A stretch of DNA of 47,435 nucleotides from Aquificota bacterium (GTDB taxonomy: Bacteria; Aquificota; Aquificia; Aquificales; QOAS01): NCBI GenBank assembly GCA_013154305.1, contig JAADCT010000035.1, positions 1 to 47,435 on the forward strand. The letters run 5' to 3'. The notes beneath the pieces were generated by a model that saw only the letters and a list, made by a program, of their open reading frames with translations, searched no databases and was not told the DNA's origin. Numbering within the stretch: the stretch's first letter is position 1; each line of letters starts with the position of its first letter. Of this stretch, positions 34,060 to 41,060 are shown in pieces. The position numbers and the translations under genes were made by a program.

Positions 34060-35811
34060 ATGGGTTTTACCTACGTGACCGAAGAGGGGACCCTCGGGGA
34101 AGTTCTAAAAAGGTTGGAAAGGGCGCGGTTCGTCTACCTCGACATCGAAACCACCGCCTCCGAAGACTTTAGAAAGAGTAAAGTTCGGTTGCTGCAGCTG
34201 GGCGACGACGAGGAGACTTTCGTCGTCGACCTCTTCGAGTGCCCCTCCTGCGCCCAAAGGCTGAAGGAGGTTTTGAACAAAAAGGCCTGGGTCGGGCACA
34301 ACCTGCGCTTTGACGTAAAACACCTTTACTACCACTTCGGAATGCAGCCGCTGACCACCTTCGACACCTACATAGCCTCCCTCCTTTTGGGAAACGAGAG
34401 AAACAGCCTCCAGGCGGTGGTCGAAAAGTACTTGGGCGAATACCTGGACAAGACGGAGCAAACTTCCAACTGGGGGGCCTCGGTCCTCTCGCGCCAACAA
34501 ATCGAATACGCGGCCAAGGACGTCGAAATTCTGCGGCGCCTCTTTCCCATCCTGCTTAAGGAGCTGAACGCCGCCACCTCCCAAAGAAGGCCCGAACTTT
34601 TGAAAACTCAGGTGGCCGAGATTTTCGGTCTCGAAAACCCGGTTGCGATTGTTGAGATGGCGGCGGTAAAGCACGTGGCCAAACTCGAGGCCCACGGCTT
34701 TGCCCTCGACGTTGAGGTTTTGAAAAAACTCCTGAAGGAGCTCAAGCTCAAACTCCAAAAGGCGCAAATCGACTTCATCACCCGGTACGGGAAAATCGAC
34801 GTCTTTTCCTCTAAACAGGTGGCCCAGTTTCTGACCAAAAGGCTCGGTCTCTCCCTACCCTCGACCAAAAAGGGGAACGTTTCGACCGACGACAAGGCGC
34901 TTTCGGAGTACCTGGAGGTTCCCGCCGTTGCCGAAATCGTCAAAATCCGCAAGATGAAGAAAACCTACGACAAGATTCGCGAACTGGCGGGCTACGTCAA
35001 GGAGGACGGCCGCGTCTATCCCGAATTTAAGCAAATCGGCGCCAAAACGGGTCGGATGTCCTCCAGTGAGCCCAACGTCCAAAACATTCCCCGCGACCTT
35101 AGGAAAATCTTTAAGGCGCCCGAGGGCCGCCTGCTGGTCATCGCCGACTTTTCCCAAATCGAGCTGCGGATAGCGGCCGAGTTCGTAAACGAGGAGCGGA
35201 TGATAGAGGCCTTTAGGAGGGGCGAGGACATGCACGTTTTGACCGCCTCCCTCGTTTTGGGAAAGCAAAAGGACGAGGTTACCAAGGAGGAGAGGCAGCT
35301 GGCCAAGGCGATGAACTACGGTCTCATTTACGGTATATCGCCGAGGGGTTTGATGGAATACGCCAAGTTCGGTTACGGCGTCGACGTTTCGCTCGAGGAG
35401 GCAAAGGAGCTGATTAAAAAGTTCTTCAGGGCCTTTCCGCGCTTTTACGAGTGGCACAAAAGCCTGCGCGAAACGCTGCGCGACAAGGGCCGCGTCGAGG
35501 GCGAAACGCTTTTGGGCCGCCGCTTCGTGGCCGAGACGTTTCAAGACGCGGCCAACTATCCCATTCAGGGAACGGGTGCCGACATTTTAAAGCTCGCCGT
35601 CGACATTTTCGGCTATCAGTGCGAGGTCCAGGGTCTGGAGGCCCGGTTGGTAAATCTGGTCCACGACGAGATTGTCTGCGAGGTTCCCGCCGAAAAAGCG
35701 GGGGAGGTGGCCGAACTGCTCAAAGAGAGCATGGAGTTTGCCGGGAGCCTCGTTCTCAAGAAGGTTCCCGTCGAGGTGGAAACGGCCGTTTCCGAAAGGT
35801 GGGAAAAGTGA
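34060..35811 (+). CDS. polA: DNA polymerase I, Aquifex type (3'-5' exonuclease and polymerase)
   Basis: Family A DNA polymerase without the 5'-nuclease domain. The exonuclease domain has YLDIETT (Exo I), GHNLRFDVKHLYYH (Exo II) and IEYAAKDVEILRRL (Exo III). The polymerase has motif A ADFSQIELRIAAEF, motif B RQLAKAMNYGLIYGIS, and motif C LVHDEIVCEV, all with catalytic residues in place. At about 583 residues it matches the polymerases shared by Aquificota, a group of thermophile phages and the apicoplast replication enzyme. ATG at 34060 is preferred; an in-frame TTG lies two codons before it. TTTTTAATTT lies about ten bases upstream. Confidence 0.94.
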   Translation: MGFTYVTEEGTLGEVLKRLERARFVYLDIETTASEDFRKSKVRLLQLGDDEETFVVDLFECPSCAQRLKEVLNKKAWVGHNLRFDVKHLYYHFGMQPLTTFDTYIASLLLGNERNSLQAVVEKYLGEYLDKTEQTSNWGASVLSRQQIEYAAKDVEILRRLFPILLKELNAATSQRRPELLKTQVAEIFGLENPVAIVEMAAVKHVAKLEAHGFALDVEVLKKLLKELKLKLQKAQIDFITRYGKIDVFSSKQVAQFLTKRLGLSLPSTKKGNVSTDDKALSEYLEVPAVAEIVKIRKMKKTYDKIRELAGYVKEDGRVYPEFKQIGAKTGRMSSSEPNVQNIPRDLRKIFKAPEGRLLVIADFSQIELRIAAEFVNEERMIEAFRRGEDMHVLTASLVLGKQKDEVTKEERQLAKAMNYGLIYGISPRGLMEYAKFGYGVDVSLEEAKELIKKFFRAFPRFYEWHKSLRETLRDKGRVEGETLLGRRFVAETFQDAANYPIQGTGADILKLAVDIFGYQCEVQGLEARLVNLVHDEIVCEVPAEKAGEVAELLKESMEFAGSLVLKKVPVEVETAVSERWEK

Positions 35812-35814
35812 GGG

Positions 35815-36168
35815 CTACTCCAGGCCGAGGATGCCCTTTAGCCTCCTCTTTACCTTCGTCAGGCCAAGCTTCATGCCGGCGTAGCTCATTATTCGGGCCA
35901 TTTGTTTGTACTTTTCCCGCTCGTAGCAGGGGTCGGGACACTTGCGGCAGCGGGGTTTGGGGTCGTGGGGACACTCGGTCAGCCGCTCGACGGCGTAGGC
36001 AAAGAGGGCGTGGCATTCGGGGCAAAGGGCCACCTCGAAGACGAACTCCCTGCCCTTGTAAGTTACCGAATAGCTCCTCGTCTCCTGCCCCGAGTGCTTG
36101 TCGGCGCAGTAGACGGGAAACATCCTTATTAGGGTCCTTAGCTCCTTTTCGAAGTCCTCTACCTTCAC
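35815..36168 (-). CDS. YgbA-like protein (nitrous oxide-stimulated promoter family)
   Basis: A 117-residue Cys-rich protein resembling the YgbA_NO family, whose E. coli member is induced by nitrosative stress. The pattern includes Cys21 and His25 (VYCADKHSG), Cys49 and Cys52 (CPECHALFAYAVERL), Cys66 and His68 (ECPHD), and Cys74, Cys77 and Cys81 (PRCRKCPDPCY). These are followed by ARIMSYAGMKLGL, the family's R-x-VMxYSGPRM region. The cysteines suggest a metal or iron-sulfur site. The start is GTG at 36166-36168, downstream of TTTAAC. It is divergent from the peroxiredoxin gene, 159 bases away. Confidence 0.72.
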   Translation of the reverse strand: MKVEDFEKELRTLIRMFPVYCADKHSGQETRSYSVTYKGREFVFEVALCPECHALFAYAVERLTECPHDPKPRCRKCPDPCYEREKYKQMARIMSYAGMKLGLTKVKRRLKGILGLE

Positions 36169-36251
36169 GGTAAGGTAAAGTTAAAGCTCGGCGCCGCCCC
36201 CTTTCCTTGACCGCGGACAAGAAGGGCGTTGGCGTTCGCTAAAATGTGAGA

Positions 36252-36271
36252 TAACTCCTATTGACAAGTTA
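36252..36271. promoter_or_regulatory. Inverted repeat overlapping the peroxiredoxin -35
   Basis: TAACT, ten bases, AGTTA. The repeat brackets and partly overlaps the TTGACA hexamer, a position expected for a repressor operator. The arms are short, so this is only a candidate. Confidence 0.3.
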
Positions 36272-36288
36272 AAACGGCGCAATATATT
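36261..36288 (+). promoter_or_regulatory. Near-consensus sigma70 promoter of the peroxiredoxin gene
   Basis: TTGACA at 36261-36266, a 16-base spacer, and TATATT at 36283-36288. This is the strongest promoter match in the window and suits an abundant peroxidase. The leader of about 33 bases carries AAGGAGG, in contrast with the leaderless-looking starts elsewhere. Confidence 0.85.
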
Positions 36289-36327
36289 AAGGTTGGTGAA
36301 AAAAATTTGCAACAAGGAGGTAGGGCG

Positions 36328-36996
36328 ATGAGCCTGCTGCTGCAAAAGTTTCCCGAAATGGAAGTGGTTACCACCCACGGAAGGATTAAGCTCCCCGACC
36401 ACTTTACCGGTCAAGGAAAGGGCTTTATCCTCTTTTCCCACCCGGCGGACTTTACCCCCGTGTGCACCACCGAGTTCGTCGAGTTTCAAAGGCGCCAGGA
36501 GGAATTCAGGAAAGAGGGCTTTGAACTAATCGGTCTGTCGGTGGACCAGGTCTTTTCCCACATCAAGTGGATGGACTGGATTAGGGAAAAGCTCGGCGTT
36601 GAGATTCAGTTCCCCATCATCGCCGACGACACCGGTGAGGTGGCCCGCGCCCTCGACATGATTCCCGAGGGCAAGACCAAAACCGTAAGGAGCGTCTACG
36701 TCGTCGACAAAAACGGCATCGTCCAGGCCATCATCACCTATCCCTACGACGTCGGCCGTAACATCGACGAAATTCTGAGGTACGTTAAGGCCCTAAACGT
36801 TTCGCAGGCAAACGGCGTGGCCATGCCCGCCAACTGGGGCGTCGACATGGTCGAGTGGAGGCCCAACTCCCTCATCGGTAACAAGGTGATTATTCCCCCC
36901 GCCGCCGACGTCGAAACGGCCAGAAAGCGCCTCGAGGCCGCCGAAAGGGGCGAAATCGAGTGCTTCGACTGGTGGTTCTGCTGCAAGTCCCTCTAA
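36328..36996 (+). CDS. Peroxiredoxin (archaeal/Prx6-type AhpC-TSA)
   Basis: Thiol peroxidase reducing hydrogen peroxide and organic peroxides. The 222-residue protein has peroxidatic Cys46 in [15 protein letters not shown]-terminal cysteine cluster ([13 protein letters not shown]) corresponds to the resolving and extra cysteines of the decameric thermophile enzymes such as the Aeropyrum peroxiredoxin. The conserved Arg in [10 protein letters not shown] is present. The start at 36328 has AAGGAGG seven bases upstream. It ends before a strong terminator. Confidence 0.95.
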   Translation: MSLLLQKFPEMEVVTTHGRIKLPDHFTGQGKGFILFSHPADFTPVCTTEFVEFQRRQEEFRKEGFELIGLSVDQVFSHIKWMDWIREKLGVEIQFPIIADDTGEVARALDMIPEGKTKTVRSVYVVDKNGIVQAIITYPYDVGRNIDEILRYVKALNVSQANGVAMPANWGVDMVEWRPNSLIGNKVIIPPAADVETARKRLEAAERGEIECFDWWFCCKSL

Positions 36997-37011
36997 TCCT
37001 TTAAAAACCTC

Positions 37012-37039
37012 CCCGCGGCCCTTAGGCCGCGGGCTTTTT
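37012..37039 (+). terminator. Strong intrinsic terminator, possibly bidirectional
   Basis: A perfect 9-bp stem CCCGCGGCC/GGCCGCGGG with loop CTTA is followed by CTTTTT and a second T-run. On the minus strand the stem is followed by GAGGTTTTTAAAGG, so it may also stop the convergent gene at 37047-37541. The palindrome recurs in opposite orientation at 38934-38956. Confidence 0.9.
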
Positions 37040-37046
37040 CCCCTTT

Positions 37047-37541
37047 TTAAAATCCGCAGTCGGTAAATTCGACCTCCAGCTCCAGCCTGTAGGGGCCGAG
37101 GGATAGGCTCCAGCGTTTGGGAACGAAAGTCCAGGTTTTTCCCTGCGGGGTTTCCTTAAAAACGCACCGGGGAAAGGTGTCCCTTGCGACCGTCCCGTCG
37201 GGGGTCTTGAAGAACATCAGTCGGCCTCCGCGGTACCAAAGTTCGAGCGACACCTCCTTTCGGACCTCCGGCCTCCGGAGTTCCACCTCGAGGACGCCGA
37301 AGAGTTTTTGTTCCCGAACCTCGCCGCCGCCTCTGAACTCCATCTCGAGGCGGTAAAGGTTTTCGCCCACGGGCCTAACGCGGTAGCGCTCGAGCCGCAG
37401 CCTTCCCTCGGGTCCGACGAGGTAGGAAGCGCCGGGTCGGAGGAAAAAGTCCACCTTCGGGTCGGGAAAGAGGGAGGGGACCTCCGACAGGTCGAGGGCA
37501 AGGACGAGGACCGGCAGGAGGGGAAAAAGTTTTTTGACCAT
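37047..37541 (-). CDS. Hypothetical exported protein
   Basis: A 164-residue protein with an N-terminal signal-like segment (MVKKLFPLLPVLVLALDLSE), then a beta-rich body of alternating charged and hydrophobic residues (LRLERYRVRPVGENLYRLEM, ELEVEFTDCGF). Two cysteines near the end (PRCVF and TDCGF) could pair in the periplasm. I do not recognise the family. The start is the ATG at 37539-37541, four bases after TTAACC. It is divergent from the flavoprotein gene, 42 bases away. Confidence 0.65.
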   Translation of the reverse strand: MVKKLFPLLPVLVLALDLSEVPSLFPDPKVDFFLRPGASYLVGPEGRLRLERYRVRPVGENLYRLEMEFRGGGEVREQKLFGVLEVELRRPEVRKEVSLELWYRGGRLMFFKTPDGTVARDTFPRCVFKETPQGKTWTFVPKRWSLSLGPYRLELEVEFTDCGF

Positions 37542-37583
37542 CAAAGGTTAAGAATTTGGACCCGTTTACCATAGAGGGTCTTG

Positions 37584-38918
37584 ATGGAGTTTGACCTGGT
37601 GGTGCTGGGCTGCGGAAGCGCCGGAACCGAGGCGGTGAAGGAGGCCCTCCGCTACACCAAAAGGATTTTGTGCGTCGACCGCTCGCCCGAGGCCGTTGGC
37701 GGAACCTGCCTAAACCGCGGCTGCGTTCCCGCCAAGTTTCTCCGAAAGGGCGCCCTCCTTTCGGAGGAGGTGAAAAGGGCCTCCTTTTACGGCCTTTCGG
37801 CCTCTTTAGGCGAAACTTCCTTCGCCGGGGCCGTCGATTCGGTCCGGCGCAGCGTAATAACCCCGATAAGGGAGGGTCTTTTAAAGTTTTTTAAGGCCAA
37901 GGGGGTAAAACTCCTCTTTTCCCCGCAGGTGAGGGTTTTGGGTCCAAACCTCCTGGAGGTCGGGGGCAAAAGGGTTTCTTTCCGATTTTTACTCGTTGCG
38001 ACGGGCTCGTCGCCGTCGGCCCTGCCCGGTCTCGTTAGTGACGGAAGGTTCGTCCTCGACACCGACTCCCTTTGGGACCTTACCGAACTTCCCCGCCGGC
38101 TTTTGATAGTGGGAGGGGGCGTTTCGGGCGTCGAGTTTGCCTACTCGCTAAAGCTCTACGGCGCCGAGGAGGTCTACCTCGTCGAACTGGAAAAGGGTCT
38201 TTTGCCGACGGCGGGCTTTCCTCCCGATGCGGTCCGCAGGCTCGAGAGGGCCCTCAAGGGCCTCGGGGTAAAGGTTTTCACCGGCCGGTCGGTCGCCGAA
38301 GTCGACGCCGCGCGCAGAAGGGTCCTCCTTTCGGACGGAACCGTTTTGGAGGTCGACGCCGTTCTCCTGACCGTCGGAAGGAGGCCCAACACCTCGGACC
38401 TCGGACTGGAGGAGGTCGGCGTCGAGCTAGACCCCAAGGGTTTCGTAAAGACCAAAAAGGGCTACCGCACTTCGGTGGAGACGATATTCGCCGCCGGCGA
38501 CGTTTTGCCGACGCCCGCCCTGGCCCACGCGGCCGAGGGGGAAGCCCGACTGGCGGTCCGAAACGCCTTCGAAAACCGCTTCGAGGAACTCGACTACGAC
38601 CGCCTCCCCTCGGTGGTCTACTCCTACTACGAACTGGGAAGGTTCGGAAAGACCGAGACCGACCTGAGGAGGGAAAAGGTCCCCTTCGAGGTAAAGCTCC
38701 TTAACTTCCGCTCCGTAGCCCGCGCCCTGGCCGAGGGCGAAGAGGGCCTCGTCAAGGTCTACGCCTCCCCCGAGGGAAGGATTTTGGGTGCGGTGGTTTT
38801 GAGCCGAAAGAGCACCGACTCGCTCCTTCACCTCCTGCTCGAGGCCGAAAACCTCGGACGCCTCAAAGGGCTCGTCTTCGCCCACCCGACGGTCGAGGAG
38901 GTCCTCAAAAACCTTTAA
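37584..38918 (+). CDS. Dihydrolipoamide dehydrogenase-like pyridine nucleotide-disulfide oxidoreductase
   Basis: A 444-residue class I flavoprotein disulfide reductase. FAD-binding GCGSAG at 9-14, redox disulfide Cys42/Cys47 in GGTCLNRGCVPAK, NAD(P)-binding GGGVSGVEFA, second FAD motif IFAAGDV, and the C-terminal HPTVEEVL with the His-Glu pair. The latter is typical of lipoamide dehydrogenase. No 2-oxoacid dehydrogenase or glycine-cleavage gene is adjacent, so the substrate (lipoamide, mercuric ion, other disulfides) is open. The ATG at 37584 follows an in-frame TTG directly. Confidence 0.9.
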   Translation: MEFDLVVLGCGSAGTEAVKEALRYTKRILCVDRSPEAVGGTCLNRGCVPAKFLRKGALLSEEVKRASFYGLSASLGETSFAGAVDSVRRSVITPIREGLLKFFKAKGVKLLFSPQVRVLGPNLLEVGGKRVSFRFLLVATGSSPSALPGLVSDGRFVLDTDSLWDLTELPRRLLIVGGGVSGVEFAYSLKLYGAEEVYLVELEKGLLPTAGFPPDAVRRLERALKGLGVKVFTGRSVAEVDAARRRVLLSDGTVLEVDAVLLTVGRRPNTSDLGLEEVGVELDPKGFVKTKKGYRTSVETIFAAGDVLPTPALAHAAEGEARLAVRNAFENRFEELDYDRLPSVVYSYYELGRFGKTETDLRREKVPFEVKLLNFRSVARALAEGEEGLVKVYASPEGRILGAVVLSRKSTDSLLHLLLEAENLGRLKGLVFAHPTVEEVLKNL

Positions 38919-38933
38919 CCCCTTTCGGAAAGG

Positions 38934-38956
38934 GCCCGCGGCCTAAGGGCCGCGGG
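38934..38956. repeat. Second copy of the 23-bp palindrome, reversed (terminator-like hairpin)
   Basis: The stem CCCGCGGCC/GGCCGCGGG with loop TAAG is the exact reverse complement of the sequence at 37012-37034. It follows the flavoprotein gene but is trailed only by ATTTC, a poor T-tract. The two copies enclose the exported-protein and flavoprotein genes. Confidence 0.7.
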
Positions 38957-39008
38957 ATTTCAAACTCTTTAACTAATTTACAATTGTCTTCTTCGAAAGG
39001 AGGTTGTA

Positions 39009-39797
39009 ATGCCCGCCAAAGTTTTCGTCGTTACCTCGGGCAAGGGAGGCGTCGGAAAGTCGACGACCACGGCCAACGTTGCCACCGCCTTGGCCAAGCT
39101 GGGCAAAAAGGTTTTGGCCATCGACGCCGACATAGGCCTCAGGAACCTCGACATGCTTTTGGGTCTCGAAAACCGCATCGTCTACGACATACTCGACGTG
39201 GTCGAGGGCCGCACGACGCCCGAAAAGGCCTTCATCCGCGACAAGAGGGGATTGCCGCTGTACCTTTTGGCGGCCAACCAGACCAAGAACAAGGACGCCA
39301 TAAGCGAGGAGCAGATGGTCGAGCTAGTCAAAAACCTGAAGGAGAACTACGACTTTGACTACATACTGATAGACTCGCCCGCCGGCATAGAGCAGGGCTT
39401 TAAAAACGCCGCCGCCCCGGCCGACGCCGCCCTAGTCGTCGTAAACCCGGAGGTGGCCTCCGTCCGCGACGCCGACCGCGTCATAGGCCTCCTCGAAAAC
39501 ATGGGCAAGGAGGAAATCCACCTCATCATCAACCGCATCGACTGGAAGAAGGTCAAGAAGGGGGAAATGATGTCGGTCGAGGACATCGAGGAGCTCCTCA
39601 AAACGCCCGTAATAGGGGTGGTCCCTTACGAGGACAAACTGGTCGACTTTACCAACCGCGGGGTTCCCATAGTTCTCGAAGAGAAGTACGACTCGGCCAA
39701 GGCCTTTATGGACATCGCCCGCCGCATAACCGGCGAGCAGGTTCCGCTCAAGTTCTACGGCCAAAGGAAGGGCCTTTTGGGCTTTCTCTTCGGCTAA
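39009..39797 (+). CDS. minD: Septum site-determining ATPase MinD
   Basis: Membrane-associated ATPase that, with MinE, keeps the division septum at mid-cell. The deviant Walker A GKGGVGKST is at 11-19 (signature Lys12 and Lys17). DADIGLRNLDMLLGLENRI, ILIDSPAGIEQGF and PVIGVVPYEDKL are family features. The C-terminal KFYGQRKGLLGFLFG is the amphipathic membrane-targeting helix. It has a strong Shine-Dalgarno (AAAGGAGG) and is followed by minE after 15 bases. No minC is in the window. Confidence 0.97.
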   Translation: MPAKVFVVTSGKGGVGKSTTTANVATALAKLGKKVLAIDADIGLRNLDMLLGLENRIVYDILDVVEGRTTPEKAFIRDKRGLPLYLLAANQTKNKDAISEEQMVELVKNLKENYDFDYILIDSPAGIEQGFKNAAAPADAALVVVNPEVASVRDADRVIGLLENMGKEEIHLIINRIDWKKVKKGEMMSVEDIEELLKTPVIGVVPYEDKLVDFTNRGVPIVLEEKYDSAKAFMDIARRITGEQVPLKFYGQRKGLLGFLFG

Positions 39798-39812
39798 GGG
39801 GAGGGTGAAAAA

Positions 39813-40064
39813 ATGGGCATTTTCGACTTCTTTTTCCGCAGGCGGGGCGGCAGCGCCAAGGAGGCCAAGGAGCGCCTTATGGTCGTTTTGGGCTACGACC
39901 GCAAAAAGCTTCCCCCCAACTTCGCCGAAAGGCTCAAAGAGGACCTGATAAAGGTCTTTTCCCAATACGAGCAGTTCGACATAAGGAGCATCGAGGTGGA
40001 GATGAAGGAGTCGGCCGACGGTAAGATGGCCGAACTCTGGATTTCCATACCTTTTAAGGAATAG
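39813..40064 (+). CDS. minE: Cell division topological specificity factor MinE
   Basis: Stimulates MinD ATPase and drives its release from the membrane. The 83-residue protein has the N-terminal membrane-binding MGIFDFFFRRR, the MinD-binding helix KERLMVVLGYDRKKLPPNF, and a C-terminal dimerisation domain (IRSIEVEMKESADGKMAEL). The start has AAGGGGAGGG upstream. The next gene starts on the base directly after its stop codon. Confidence 0.93.
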   Translation: MGIFDFFFRRRGGSAKEAKERLMVVLGYDRKKLPPNFAERLKEDLIKVFSQYEQFDIRSIEVEMKESADGKMAELWISIPFKE

Positions 40065-41033
40065 ATGGTTTACTTTTTGCTGCGGCGCCTGCTTCAGGGC
40101 TTTTTCGTGCTCTTTGGCGTCTCGCTCCTGAGCTTTTTGATTATTAAGCTTTCGCCCGGCAGCGTTCTCGACCAGCTGAAGCTCAACCCCGCCGTATCGC
40201 CCGAGACGCTGCGGCGCCTCGAGGAGGCCTACGGCCTCAACGAAAACGCCCTCGTTCAGTTCTTCAAGTGGTTTTGGAACGCGCTGCGCTTTGACTTCGG
40301 CTACTCGCTCCAGTACCACGCGCCCGTTTCCCAGCTCCTTTGGGAGAGACTTCCCAACACCCTCGCCCTGACGGCGGGCGCGGCCCTCTTTGCGTGGCTT
40401 TTGGCCTTCCCGCTGGGCATCCTGGCCGCCCTCAAAAGGGGCTCCCTTTTGGACCGCCTCCTTTTGGCCTTTTCCTACCTGTTTATGTCGGTTCCCTCCT
40501 TTTTCCTGGCCTTTTTGGCCGTCTTTTTCGCGGTAAAGACCGGCCTCTTTCCCGTCGGGGGAACCCACTCGCCGAATTACGCCGACCTTTCGACGCCGGA
40601 AAGGGTTTTGGACTACCTCCACCACCTGGCCCTTCCGGTTCTCGTTTTGGGCCTCGGGGGGCTGGCCGGGCTTTTGAGGCTGGTAAGGAGCTCGGCCCTC
40701 GAGGTCCTAAACTCGCCCCTGATGGTCTACCTGGAGGCCAAGGGCGCCCCCTTCAGGGTAAAGCTCAAACACCTTTTGAGGAACATGCTAAACCCCTTTA
40801 TTACCCTTTTGGGGTTTGAGATAGCGTCGCTCGTTTCGGGGGCCGCGCTGGTGGAGATAGTCCTCGGCTGGCCGGGCCTGGGGAGCCTGATGCTGGAAGC
40901 GGTTCTGGCCAAGGACGTTTTCCTCGTAATGGGTTCGCTCTTTGTCGGAACGCTCCTTTTGGTGGTCGGAAACCTGATTGCCGACCTCCTTTTGGCCCTC
41001 AACGACCCCCGCGTACGCGAAAAGGGCTTTTGA
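40065..41033 (+). CDS. ABC transporter permease, DppB/OppB type (orphan)
   Basis: Inner-membrane permease of the peptide/nickel/oligopeptide ABC family, 322 residues with six membrane segments. The N-terminal YFLLRRLLQGFFVLFGVSLLSF, a periplasmic loop with EAYGLNENALVQFFKWF, and the EAA-type cytoplasmic loop VYLEAKGAPFRVKLKHLLRN are characteristic. A DppC partner, ATPase and binding protein would be expected, but none is present; lon follows. It is directly abutted to minE, so it is co-transcribed with minDE. The substrate is unknown. Confidence 0.9.
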   Translation: MVYFLLRRLLQGFFVLFGVSLLSFLIIKLSPGSVLDQLKLNPAVSPETLRRLEEAYGLNENALVQFFKWFWNALRFDFGYSLQYHAPVSQLLWERLPNTLALTAGAALFAWLLAFPLGILAALKRGSLLDRLLLAFSYLFMSVPSFFLAFLAVFFAVKTGLFPVGGTHSPNYADLSTPERVLDYLHHLALPVLVLGLGGLAGLLRLVRSSALEVLNSPLMVYLEAKGAPFRVKLKHLLRNMLNPFITLLGFEIASLVSGAALVEIVLGWPGLGSLMLEAVLAKDVFLVMGSLFVGTLLLVVGNLIADLLLALNDPRVREKGF

Positions 41034-41044
41034 GGGCCCGTCCC

Positions 41045-41060
41045 TATATTTAACTCTTTG
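41045..41060 (+). promoter_or_regulatory. lon promoter -10 element next to the start codon
   Basis: TATATT at 41045-41050 is followed by TAACTCTTTG and the ATG. Transcription would begin about three or four bases before the start codon, leaving no room for a ribosome-binding site. A heat-shock operator (CIRCE-like) is not visible. Confidence 0.55.

Noticed and set aside
39432-40625. A 397-codon open frame on the minus strand
   Set aside because: It spans antisense to minD, minE and the permease, and is low-complexity and unrecognisable.
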